Notes under the pieces: generated by a model | What the model saw: the letters and a program-made list of their open reading frames with translations, nothing else | Told to the model about the DNA's origin: nothing | The model's database searches: none | Made by a program: the position numbers and the translations under genes | Assembly (NCBI GenBank): GCA_965178125.1 | Contig: OZ237750.1 | Span: 992,001-1,056,000, forward strand | From: Bilabrum cf. latius | Taxonomy: Eukaryota; Bigyra: Bicosoecida; Bigyra; Bicosoecida | Reading direction: 5' to 3' | Length of the DNA: 64,000 nt | Shown: positions 1 through 11,154 of the stretch, in pieces | Position numbering within the stretch: position 1 is the first letter of the stretch | Layout of the letters: each line of letters begins with the position of its first letter

Positions 1-53
1 TTGCATTCACGAAATACAGGTCTGAATTCCGAAGCAATAGCAGACCCACGGCT

Positions 54-3000
54 ATGGTAGAAAGTGTCAGGTATGACTCGATTTTCGACAGCGGCGTTCC
101 GGCGGCGTTTCGAGCGACAGTCTCGCTTGAAATCATCAGCGACGTCATGCTGTTTGCTGCATACGCTGCAATTTCTGTGCAGCTCTTTCTGCATTCAAGG
201 GCCGCCCTGAAAATGATAAAGTCGGTAGATACGAATGGACCAATTGCCCAGGGGAGCCTTCTGTTTCAACTATTCGTTGGAGCGTGCGGGATGACACACC
301 TGGGGATGGGCCTCTCGAATGCCGTTTTGCACACGTCGGCGATCATGCAGGCCGTCAACATGGTGTTGAAGTTCATCTGCGCATGCATTAGCTGCTATAC
401 AGCTGCTGTTCTCACCCCCACCCTGAAGCTCGCGGTAGAAGCGCTTTCCAAAGAGCACAAGAGAGTGATTCAGCTGCAAGAGCGCAGCGAGGAGGCGCAC
501 ATTGGGGTGAGCGTGCTTTCCTTCCTCAATGCGCACAGGCGCAATACAAGATAGGTAACATGCTTGTTTCCATGTGGCTTTATTTCGTTTCCCGCAGTCA
601 GAGCAACTTCGATACGTGTAGGACGAGATTCGGCACCAGGCCGACCAGGTTTCTACGTCAGCGGATATCGTACAGGTGCTTCACGCCGCTACTGCAAGTC
701 TGACCAGGCTATCACCGTATGTTGAAGCAGCAGTCGTGATTCCAGCACTACCCAGGTTCAAGCAGACCCAAAGTCGCAGCGGCACCACGGACAAGCAGTC
801 AGACACCGCTCCGCAAGACGAGATCGACCCTACCCGCAGCTCGGGGGATCCCACCACGCCAAGCAATGGGCGCGGGTCCAGTGCTGGATTAAGGTACGCG
901 TCAATCTCACCAAGGGGGTCGGAAATGAAGAACGAAGCGAGCGCCTCCGTGTTTCTGGTGGCTGCGCATGTGCAGGCAGGGGTGTTCGAATCGATCGGAT
1001 CGCAAGAAGACGATTTCAGCGCCAGCTCGCCAAACGACTCCGCACCGAATGCTGGCGCAAGTGCACCAAGGAGTGCAGCAAGATCGACTCAGATCCTGCC
1101 CTCACCGGTCCCGTCGGGGCTTCCGGCCCGCGGTGCAGCTGTCCAACAGGGAGCCGCGGCTCCCCTAGTGCCGACCCAATCGGGCCGGAAGGGCAAGCAA
1201 ATGACCCTGACCACGGTTTCGAAGACAAACTCAAGATCAATCAGCAGAAACATGGGGCAGAAGAGCGTGATCGACAACACATCGGCCGGGCAGAGCAACG
1301 GGGCGGTCATCCAGTCGGTGTTCGGCCGCATGGACAGCCCGCTCTCGGGCCAGGCGCAGCTCGCCCTCAGCAAGCTCATCAAGAGGGACGAGCTGGTCCT
1401 CGTGCCGCCCGACCTCGAGGCACGGCTGCTGGGCCAGCTGGTCGCGGCTGGGGCGGCGGGCCCTCTCTTTGCCATGCGACTGTCGTTCCCCAAGCGGGTC
1501 ACGGCCGCTCTGGTGGGCAAGGGCCAGAAAGCCGTCAAGGATTCGGCGCTGTACGGCGGCGTCGCGAAGAGGAGCACCAGCACTACCAGCGACGACGACG
1601 GATAGAGCGTTTCAATGGAGCCCGCTGCAGGGGAGGCAGGGACTGGCGCCGAAAACACCAGCCGGATGACAATCGAGCAGCGGCTGGAGCGCCGCAGGAA
1701 GCGCCTGTTGCTGCGGCCCACATCGCTCGTGCTCGACAAGACTCTCTCCAACGCGATGCAGACGGCCCTGTCCAAAGTCAAGGGGAGAGACGTTGCCGTG
1801 CATGACGAAGGGGACGGGGAGGAAGACGACGGCAGCGTCCTGTTCGGAAAGGATGGCTCAAGCAACCTGGAGGCCCATGAACCCATGACGGGCTTGTCCA
1901 CAGAGGAGCGCAAGCCCACTGCCTCTGGCGAGCACGGGTCCAGCAGCGGCGACAGTGGGATCCGCAGGCCACGCAAATCGCAAGAGTCAGCCGTGGGCAT
2001 CGTCCTGGTGCGAATCCGCCAGGACATCTACGACAAGGCCAACAGGCAGTCCTAGATTCATGGCATGCCCCGCTTCATGCGCAGCATGCTCGAGCGAGTC
2101 AGGGCGCAGCTCGAGCTGTCTGTTCTGCAGAGCGACGCAGCGGTGGCAGAGAGACAGTTCCTAAAGCGGACAGCCAAGCTAGAGCGCAAGCGCAGGGAGG
2201 CCTCGCAGACCTTCCTCGCCATGATGAGCCGTGAGTCTTGCCGCTCGCTTTTGGCGCTGTTTCCTTCAAGGGTTTGCGTGTAGGCCAACATCTCGCATTG
2301 TTTCATCTACTTATGATTCTGGCTTTCTCTCGCAGACGAGCTCCGGACTCCATTGCACGCCGTCCTGGGGTACAGCGAGCTGCTGCAGGCCAGCGAGACC
2401 CAGCTGCAGGACGAGGACCTCGAGTTCCTGGGCACCATCAAGGCCAACGGGCAGCAGCTGCTGAGTCTCATCAACGACCTGCTGGACCTGACCAAGGTGG
2501 ACTTGGGCATGCTCGAGCTGGAGCACAGGCCCCTCGATATCCAGGCCGTGGCGGAAGACTGCGTGCACATCGCCGCAGGACGGCTCCAGAACAAAGACAA
2601 GCCGCTCGTGGCGCCCTACCTGCACTGCATTGTGGACCATGACGTGCCCAGGCTCGTATACGGGGATGTAGCACGCATTCGGCAAGTGCTCGTGAAGTGA
2701 GTTTTAGTGCAACGACGTGCCTGGCTGTCCAGACTGCCCATTTGCTGTCTCACTAGCCTACCGCTTCTAGCCATCCCTTGACCATTCTCTCCCAATCGTT
2801 GCAGCTGCCTCGGCAACTCTGCCAAATTCTGCGAGACGGGGCACATCTCGCTGCGGGTGCGCAGGCTTGGTCTTGAGGTCCTCCAGGAGTACGTCGGCAT
2901 CTTCGACAGCACGATATCGGGGTCTCCGCATGCCGCGGCAAGGAGCGGCTCCAGGTCCCCAGAGTCCCCTGCACTTGCATCTTCGCTGGGTGACACCGAC

Positions 3001-5256
3001 CCGCTTCCGATGCTGCACAGCACCGGAAAGCTAGCTCAAGCGCTCTAGCCCGACTCCAAGCCTGGTCAACCGCCCAGCCAGACCGGCGACCGCGAGAGCA
3101 GAGGAACCGTGGCCCGATTTCGGAAGGCCTTCGCTGGAATGCTTCGCAACGTGCCAGGCAGCAAAGACGCTGACGCCACTGGGATGCGTCGCCGAGAAGC
3201 CGCCCCGCTATTGCTCGAAATCAGCGACAGCGGGATCGGAATCGCAGCCGAGACCGCAGACAAGCTCTTCCAGCCGTTTGTGCAGGCGGACACGAGCACC
3301 ACCCGCAAGTACGGCGGCACTGGGCTGGGCCTCCCCGTGGTGGCCAAGCTGGTCAAGATCATGAAGGGGTCCCTCTGGCTGCTGGCCAGGCCCGGTCAGG
3401 GCACCACCTTCCTCCTGGCCATACCGTGCGTGGCTGCCGAGCCCGACGCTAGCTTGGCGGCCGGCGGGATGGCTCCCCGTCGGAGGTCCAAGCCGCCGGT
3501 GTTTGCGCGCCCGCTCGGCAGCATGCACGGGGCCGCCACGAGCAGGGGCAGCAACGCCACCATGAGCAGGCAAGGATCGGGGGCCTCGGGCTCCACCGGT
3601 CCGCGCCTGTCGGCGGGCGCCAAGGCTGCGATCGGCCTGCGGCCCGATTCCCCTTCCGAGACGGGAGGGAGCCACGAAGACCTGAGCAGCAACGGGTCGG
3701 TGCTAGGGGGACTGGCCGGAGCAGGCGGCAGGGGATCTCGCACGCAGCCCAAGCACTTTTACTCGCGGACGGAGAGCCTGGCGTCCATCAACGAGGTGGA
3801 AGAGCAGCCGCATGCCATCGTGGTGGCTGATGACAGCCTCACCGCTGCGGCCTATGCGAACACGCTGGCATCAGCCGGCGCCACGCTGATCGCTACGAGC
3901 ACCGTGTCGAGCGAGCAGATGAATCTGGATCTCCGCAAGCTGGCCGCGTGTGGGTGCGGCGCCTTCGCCACGGGCGAGTCTCAGAGGCACGGGGCCTCGG
4001 CCTCTCCCCGGCTCTCCTCTCTGCTGGTGCAGCTGCAGGCCCTGGACGCGCAGGACCTGCAGCGGGCCCGTCTGGACTCGACGGTCGAGAGGAGTGATGA
4101 CCTGCCGCCGCTCGCGTCCATCTTTGTGGCGGTGGATGCGCGAGTGGCGCTGCGGGATGAGACGGAGGCCTTTGCCCTGCAGGAGATCGCGTAGCGGTGC
4201 CGGGTGGTGCTGGTCTCTCCCCCGGGTGTGTCGAGCATGTCGAGCCAGCTGGGCCTGAGCAGAGCCACGCTTGAGGCCATCGTGACGGCGCCTCTCCGAG
4301 GGGAGCGCATGACTTCCATCCTCAACCGGCCGGAGCAGCCAAAGGCGGGCCGGCCCGCGCCTCGTGTCAGCTCAGCCGAGGGGCCCGTCCCGGTCCAGCT
4401 GCTGTCATCAGCCAGCCCAGTGGTTCCGGAGGCGGCGCCGAGCCCTAACGCAGGGGCTTCCGGGAAGAAGCGCCGACGCGTCGTCAAGAAGAGGAAGAAG
4501 ATGCAGCGCGAACAGGAACAGGGCCACGCACAAGAACCGTTCACTGTTGCAGAGGTGCCTCAGCAGCACGGAGCTGCAAGCCTATCTGGTCAGGTTGAAG
4601 ACGATAGGTAGGCAGGCGAGCAGAGACACTCGCGGGATTCCTCCTAGCCGAGGTCGAGCCAGTCCCGGCACAGCCTGCAGGACGGCATGGAGCCGCGAGC
4701 GGAGCCGGAGCCGGAGGATGGCGGTATGTCGGTGTCGGCGAGGCGGCGCAGCATGCTGCAGTCCTTGTCGCGCAAGGAGTCTCGGGGTACGATAAGCAGC
4801 CTGTCCTCGAGCATGGAGGAGTTGGACTACTCGAGCATACGCGTGCTCGTGGCGGAAGACAATCCCGTCAACATGCGGCTGGCCACGACCTTCCTTCGGC
4901 GGCTGGGCGTCCAGGTGATCGACAAGGCAGAGGACGGCAACATGGCGGTGTAGCGCATGCAGGAGTCCTAGTACGACCTGTGCTTCATGGACATCCACAT
5001 GCCGCACTGCGACGGCATCGAGGCGGCCAGGCGGGCGCAGGACCCCAAGGTGGTGCCCCCAGCCAACCTCCCTCGGATCGTGGCCATGACGGCCTCTGTG
5101 CAGGAGAAGGACGTGCGCGATTCGAGGAGGGCAGGGATGCAGGGCTACATCACCAAGCCGGCATCCGTCGCGGATTTCGACGGGGTGCTGAGGCCCCTGG
5201 TGGCGGCCAGGATGAGGTCAATCCGGATGCACTCCGGGGAGCACTCCCGCACGTGA
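54..5256 (+). CDS. Ethylene-receptor-like hybrid histidine kinase
   Basis: A membrane sensor kinase. Four exons fit in phase: 54-506, 598-2230, 2336-2696 and 2805-5256 (1,632 residues, TGA stop). Residues 25-140 form a multi-pass membrane region with the Cys-Gly-x-Thr-His-Leu type motif (seen as CGMTHL) of ethylene-binding domains, followed by a coiled coil. The H-box (MMSHELRTPLHAVLGY, phospho-acceptor His near residue 696) is split by intron 2. The N-box NCLGNSAKF is split by intron 3. G-boxes DSGIGI and GGTGLGL follow. A degenerate receiver-like region lies near 3800-4270. A canonical C-terminal receiver has VAEDN, phospho-acceptor Asp in FMDIHMP (about residue 1545) and ITKP. Nine in-frame TAGs occur, two inside the receiver just before YDLCFMD. 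Exon 1 could instead end at 554 (also in phase). Ligand unknown; ethylene binding is only inference. The start at ATG 54 is plausible, but upstream sequence lies outside the window. Confidence 0.88.
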
Positions 5257-5394
5257 GGCAGGCAGGGTGGGATAGGGAGGAGAACTGTTGTACGGGACAG
5301 GGCTCCTTAATGCATGTAGAGTGATCATGCCACAAAGATAGTATTGCAACTGAAGTACAAGCGTGGGGGCGGGCTGCGTCGCGTCAATCGCAGT

Positions 5395-7254
5395 TCAACT
5401 TCCGGCTCCCCCGCCGGCTGCAGTCGCTGCGCCCCCAGTCGCCGCTCCTGGCGACGCACCAGCCCCACGTGCCCCTGAACCGCCGCTCGGACGCACCAGG
5501 AAGCTCGCATCCTCGTCAAAGACCAGGTCGGCCCCTTCATCGTCCTTCTTTCCCTTGTAGGACCAGTCTCCCACGCTGCGCACGTCTGGTCCCACGGCAG
5601 GTGACTCGGGCCCCCGTACGGCCATCATCACGTCGAAACCGGCTGCGCCCTTGCCCAGCCCGCCAGCGGCAGCGCCCCCCCCCTCTGCTTCCTCCTCGTC
5701 CGAGCTGTCTCCCAGCCCGATGAGGTCTAGTGCATCCGCCACGTCCTCCCTCTCTCTGATCTTCTCCTGCTTGCGGGCCCACGCCTTCTCCAGGCCCTTG
5801 GTCTCCACGGGCCACCGGCGGTGCAGCAGCCTGGCGCCGCAGCCCTCCCGCGGACACATGCTGGGCCAGGGCGGCCTCCTCATCATCTCGTCCAGGGGGG
5901 CCAGGTGGAACCAGTGCCCGCAGAAGGCCCGCACTGGCAGCCTGGGAGATTCCTTCTTGGCCCCTGCAGTGGACATGACCTTGGACAGGGCGGGGGGAGA
6001 CCGGGGAATCAGACGGCGATGAGACAGGCAGCAGCGGGCCCGGGGGAGGTAGAGCGCGAATCTGCACGCGAGCACGTACGCTGCCACCCATAGGCTGGGC
6101 CTTGCTCTGCTCAGGGGGGCATCCACTCGATCCATGGCAGCTTCCGCCGCTCGTAGGGCAGCGCTGTCCTCGTCCTCCTCACCATCCGATGCATCCGAGT
6201 CACCATTAGGGGCAGCACGGCCTGCGGCTGACTTGGTCCCTGCCCCGCCTGCAGCGGCAGATGGCACCTGTCCCGCCGCCGCCACTGCAGCTGCCACGGC
6301 GCCCGCCTCCTCCACGGCCTTCTTCCGCAGCTCCGCTTCCGCAGCTGCGAGGGCAGCTTCCTCCCGCGCCAGCTCCCGCTTGATGGCCCGTTTGAGCTCC
6401 TTGCGGGCCGCCTTTCGCTCTGCGGCGGAGTTGGCGTGCCGGCGGGCATCGCCGTGCTGCCGCTTGTCGTTGATGGCGTGCAGCTCCTTGGTGCGCCGGT
6501 AAAACGCCAGGTCGCTCTTGAGACCGCGCAGCGATTCGGCCGTGACCTTGGCCACTGCCGCCTCCGCGTCCTCGCGCTTGATCTTGCCAGGCAGGCGAAC
6601 GGGGTTGCTCGCTCCCATGGCCACGTCGGGCTCGACACCCGCTGCGCATCTCCGGCAAGCGTCGTTTGCTTGCGAGACGAACGGCTACACGAGCTCCTTT
6701 GGGAAGTTTGTGGTTTTAGATGCCACCTTGATCCCTACCGGGACGTCAGGGTAGGCATCGGGAACCGATAGAGTGACGGAGAGGGCGTACTCGCCGCACT
6801 TCAGAGCGAGCCGGATTGAGCCAGACTTTTCAGAGGCCTTTATCTCGGATGGCGGACTTGCTTTCACCAATGCTTTGACCATTTTCACTTCTGGATAGCA
6901 GTATAGAAGCCTGGATTTGCTCGCTTCCAGAAGAAACGAAAATGAGGCGGCTCCTTGCGGAAGCGAGCCAACACTCGCTTTCTTGGCAGCTGCTTCGCAG
7001 CCAGCCATAAGTTTCCTGACAAGCTCAGGAGCGAGCTGGGGCGCTTCAACTTCACATGATACCCTGGTTGACTTGTCGGTGCCGAACGATGGCGGATATG
7101 TCAGCTTCAGTTGCGTGCGTTGCCACGCAGTCCGCCCCACGACGAGCCTTAGCCCGCTCGATGTCACAGTCCGCACTGCACCAGGCGGAGCAGCATCCCG
7201 TAGTGCAGTAACCTCACGGTTGAACAATTTCACATACTCCGGGGTCTTCTCCAT
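5395..7254 (-). CDS. RWD-domain protein with C-terminal zinc/RING-like motif
   Basis: One frame from ATG 7254 to TGA 5395, with an in-frame TAG at 6685. The N-terminal ~185 residues resemble an RWD fold (segment GEYALSVTLSVPDAYPDVPV is typical of the RWD core strand-loop). The middle is a Lys/Arg/Ala-rich helical region. Near residues 430-470 is a short Cys/His cluster (FCGHWFH ... CPREGCGARLL) that looks like the second half of a RING finger. Acidic Asp/Glu-rich tails follow. RWD plus RING-like combinations usually bind ubiquitin E2 enzymes or act in ubiquitin ligation, so a role there is inference. The stretch around 5980-6110 reads unlike its surroundings and may be an unspliced in-frame intron. 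Converges tail to tail with the upstream kinase gene, 138 bp apart. Confidence 0.65.
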
Positions 7255-7420
7255 GCCCCTATGCTGTGTCGGTTCAGCCCGAAAGGCGAACGCTGTTTGG
7301 CTCCGAGTGGATCTCGACCCTTTGGCCAAGTTTGCGCCACAAACGCAGGCAGTTGCAAGTGGGGTGCAGCGGTGTTTTTGTCTACGCGCGCGCAGTCCGT
7401 GCCATCTCCCTCGCCCCTCC

Positions 7421-9568
7421 TCATTGTCCCTTCTTCACCCTCACGAGCCGCACTGCCGCGTTGGGGACCAGCCCCGCCTCCTCGAGCGTCTCGTCGTCGT
7501 CCTGGTAGGCCCGGTTCGGATACGCGGTCCGGATCTGGTACGGCTCGTCCTTTTGCCGGTACTGGTCGATGGCCCGCCGCAGGTCGCCCACGGTATCGGT
7601 GAAGAAGAGCTTCACCAGGATCTTCTGCCTCCCAGAGTCGCTCTTCACCTGCAGCGTTGACACGTCCGGCGGGCACAGGCTGCTACCGCTGCCGCTCTCG
7701 CTCTCCTCCTCTGCGCCAGTCCCCTGTCTCCTATAGCCGCCTTCTGACTGCATGTGCATGGCCCTGGCCGTGGAGGACTCGCCCGAGACCTGCACCTCCT
7801 CCTTCCCCCTCGCGCTCTGCGGCCGGAAAGTCATGCCCAGGGGGTCAGCAGTGCCCCTCTCCGATGCTGCTCGTGTCCCATCGCTCGCACCCCCCTTGCT
7901 GCCCCTGCCCCCCTCCCTGTTCCCCCGCAGGCTCCTCATGGCCCGCGTGTCGGCCAGGATCACGCCGCCGCCGTCCTGACGGCCCCAAGACCCCCCTCCA
8001 CTCTGGCTGGCACTCGCAACATCGCCCGCCCTGCTTGTTCCCTGAATTGCGCTTTTTCCACCCCTGGCCATGGCATCTGCCACGCCGTCCCGAATGGACA
8101 CGACCCGTCCGCCACTCACAGCTCGCTCCGACAGCCGCCCTAGCAACCGGTCGCGAGGCAGGGGCAGCGGCATCTCGTCGCTGCCCCCCAGCCCGGCAAG
8201 CTTGCCCAGCGCGCCCCCCAGCCCGGCGCCCGCCCTCGCGCGGCTGTCGCTGGGACCTGACCGTGAGGGCTTCTGCAGCCTGGGTCCCGGGGGTGGTCGG
8301 CCCCCCGCACCGGATGCCACTCCGGCCTCTCCGCTGGCTGCAATTGCACCTGCATGCACTGCACCTGCACCGATGCCTCCCCCGCTGGACGACTTGGCCC
8401 CGCCCACGCGCGCGCCCGGCCCCGCGAACGGATCTCTCCCCCCTCCAGCGCCTGTCTGCTTCTTCTTCCCATCCTTGCCACCACCGCCTTGTTCCTTACC
8501 GGCCCCCGCCCCAGCCCCAGCCCCAGCGCTTGCCGCCTCCTCCATGGTCCTGCCCTTGGGTCGGCCCGCCCTCACCCACTCGTCATACCTCAGGTCCGAG
8601 TGGTCCGCCATCTGCAGCACCACACCCCCGGGGTGCTCCTGCTTGAACTCGGCGGGAAAGTACCCGTCCAGCACGTCCGCCAGGAACGCCTGGTTTGCGC
8701 GAAGCTCGGCCGCGGTCGGCTGCTGGCTCTGGCTCTGGCTCGCGGTGCCGCCGGCGACAGCACCCTCGGGGCCCTCCCCCCGGGCCCAGAGCGCCCTGAA
8801 CGGGCCCCGCCACAGGAGGAAGCCATCCCGGAATAGCGCGAAGGGGACGCGGGGGGCCTCTGCCAGCCGGGCAGCGCCGGCGGAGTCCTTTACGATGCGC
8901 TTGGACCCTTCGCCCGCCCTCCTGTTTAGCGCTTCCACGCGCTGCCAAAGAACGAGAGCGTCCCGGGCGGGCTGGAAGCCAGCGTACCTGGTTCCGTCGG
9001 TGGCCTCGTCGAGTGCACCGGCCTGGGAATCGCTTGTGTCGTCGTCCCCAACCCATACCAGGCCATAGTCTGACAAAAAAGTCTCCATGTCGAACACTTG
9101 TGCTCGAAGTCGCTCATTCTCGTCCCTGAATGCTTCCATTTCTTCAGCAAGCTGCTAGTTGCCGGAAGAAGCAGCAGCACGCTCCGCTGCGTCAAGCCGC
9201 GCTCGCAGTCTTATGCACTCCTTCTCCTTAGACACCAATGCATCTCTCAATTGTCTGCGGCTGTTCTCGAGAGTGCGCAGTCTCGCTGTCATCATGGTCA
9301 GGAGGTCCTCGCCCCTGCTATCTGCTGTGCTACAACTGCTGGGCACCTGCGGAACGTCGGGTTCGGCAGGAGGTGCAGGCCTAGCCTTCGATTGGTCTCT
9401 ATCTGCTCCAACTGGGCCGGGACTCTGTTCGCCGGGACGCGTCCTAGCCCTGCGCAAAGGCAGCCGATCGTGACGTTTCGCAATCGATCCAAGCTTTCTC
9501 GAGCTCCCGGATCCGAACGCCCGACTGAACATGTCCCGCTCCGACTGAAATGGATCTGCAGAACTCAT
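7421..9568 (-). CDS. UBXN11: UBXN11-like (Socius) SEP/UBX-domain protein
   Basis: A 715-residue protein, ATG 9568 to TGA 7421, with one in-frame TAG at 9155 inside a coiled coil. Order of parts: basic N-terminus; coiled coil about 85-165; the signature METFLSDYGLVWVGD found at the same place in UBXN11; a SEP-type domain about 240-330 (FALFRDGFLLWRGPFRALW, then FLADVLDGYFPAEF); a long Gly/Ser/Ala-rich linker; and a C-terminal UBX domain (about 636-712; ends LVPNAAVRLVRVKK). UBX domains bind the p97/Cdc48 ATPase. In animals UBXN11 (Socius) binds Rnd-type Rho GTPases. The domain order and signature make the assignment firm, but exact function in this organism is inferred. Head-to-head with the RhoGDI gene. 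Confidence 0.85.
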
Positions 9569-9747
9569 GGGCGGCTACCAAGCGGGTAAATATGCGCTGC
9601 AAAGAGTCTGAACCTGCGACCTTCGTCAACTGCTCGCAACGCGGCGCCGCGCATCGCGAACGATCCACGGTTCCGCAAGAACTGCGGAGGGATGATAGGT
9701 CTGAATACGATCTCTTGGGTGATTGCGGCGACCGGAGCTATCAACAA
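9569..9747. promoter_or_regulatory. Divergent intergenic region UBXN11-like / RhoGDI
   Basis: About 180 bp separate the UBXN11-like ATG (minus) from the chosen RhoGDI ATG (plus), so it probably holds both promoters. The RhoGDI frame is also open across this stretch, with further ATGs at 9550 and 9592. Part of it could therefore be coding; no recognisable promoter element was seen. Confidence 0.35.
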
Positions 9748-10620
9748 ATGGCGGGCGTTGCTGGCGATGATGCTGGCCCATCCCCTGTGTCGAGGCAGGA
9801 GAGTGAAAATGCCGACCTATAGAATTATGCAACTGGCGACGGAATCAAAGTGACCAAGGTAGAATCCATCATGGAAAAAGACAAGGAGGACGAGTCGTTG
9901 CAACGCTACAAAAAAGCGCTGCTCGGAGGGGCAGACGCTGCCGGCGCTTCGGAGGGCGCCGATAAGCGAGCTGTGATAATCGACGCTTTGATCTTGCACC
10001 ACCCGAACGAACCGGGAGGCAGAAACATTATGATTCCCCTATCGACAGAGGCTGATGTCGAAGCAGCCAAGAAGATGAATCCAGTCGTGAGGGAGGGGGC
10101 AGCGTACACGTACGAAGTTCGATTTAGAATCCACCGTGGGATCGTGTCCGGGCTGCAGCTCTCAAACAAGGTATATGGCAGCCTCGGTGTTGAGCTTGAC
10201 AGGGATGAAGTCGTCTTGGGATCGTTCGCTCCCAAAGTAGCCAAGGCTGCGGGGAAGGATGCGAAGGCTCCTTCGGGTGACGGGGCGGCGAAAGAGCCAG
10301 AGGGCGAGGGGAGTGGCAGCGCGGCGGCTGCACCGGCTCCGGCTCCGACCACCGTGGGCGGCGGGAAGATGCTCCCAGGGCTCCCTGCGCCCCGGGAGGA
10401 CTAGTACGTGTTCCGAGACGGCTCCATCGACGAGTACCCCACGGGCATGATGGCACGCGGGCAGTACCGGGCCCGGTGCAAGGTGAAGGACGACGATGGC
10501 AACGTGCACTTGCGGTTCGAGTACAGCTTCACGATCGCCAGCGAGTGGCCAAAGGAGGAGGAGGGGAAGGGGGGGAGCGAGGCCGCAGGAGGGGGGTCGG
10601 GAAGTGGAGGAGGTTCGTGA
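9748..10620 (+). CDS. Rho GDP-dissociation inhibitor
   Basis: Binds prenylated Rho/Rac GTPases, holding them GDP-bound and soluble in the cytosol. 290 residues if started at ATG 9748 (TGA at 10618). The N-terminal regulatory arm is recognisable (KDKEDESLQRYKKALLG, compare animal and plant RhoGDI DESLRxYKxxLLG). The immunoglobulin-like domain follows: YEVRFRIHRGIVSGLQ, then GMMARGQYRARCKVKDDDGN and FEYSFTIASEW, all matching family positions. A Gly/Ala/Pro-rich insertion (about residues 165-215) interrupts the domain between two strands. In-frame TAGs are at 9820 and 10402; the second precedes YVFRDGSIDEYPTG, where homologues have Glu, Pro or similar polar residues. ATGs at 9550, 9592 and 9880 are alternative starts; 9748 avoids overlapping the divergent gene. 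Confidence 0.85.
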
Positions 10621-11154
10621 GGTTGCAAGCTGCTCAATTCTGTGACTTCAAGGGCAATGGCTGGCCTGAGTTGGAGTTGGGGGTCTGCCGGTTAGCTCAA
10701 TAACAAACTAACGTCGTGAAACTCATGCACTACACATCTGTGTCATCACCATGCTCGCATCATGATGTCTTCATCACACGCATCATCACAATGCAACGCC
10801 GCAGCAAGCGATGTCCTCGGCATAGGACCAGACTGTGCAGCTTTCGGTTGGCTGCAGAGGGTGCAAATTGCAATTTAATAACTCTCTTCCTCTCATGGGA
10901 AGCTGTTTTTCCGTTTCTGGATCGTCTGGCAGTGTCAGGCATGTCGAGCATTCTCCACAAATCGTAAGTCGAAGTGCTCTGGGGTCCCGCAAAGCACCAA
11001 GAATAAGAACGGTTGCAAGATTGAGTGAAAACAGGTTTTAAATCGCGATAAATTGCTTGGGATTATTGATTGCCCCGTGATGCCCGCCGGCGGGAACTCA
11101 GCTCGCCATCACATCAGTGTTGTAGAGCGAGCACCATCCCATCTTGTGTGAGCT
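10621..11154. other. Intergenic stretch, no gene seen
   Basis: About 530 bases of moderate GC between RhoGDI and the next plus-strand gene. Open frames here are short and unlike any family I know. A GCCGGTTAGCTCAAT string near 10688 resembles a tRNA 5' end, but no matching arms follow. Probably a 3' UTR and a promoter. Confidence 0.4.
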
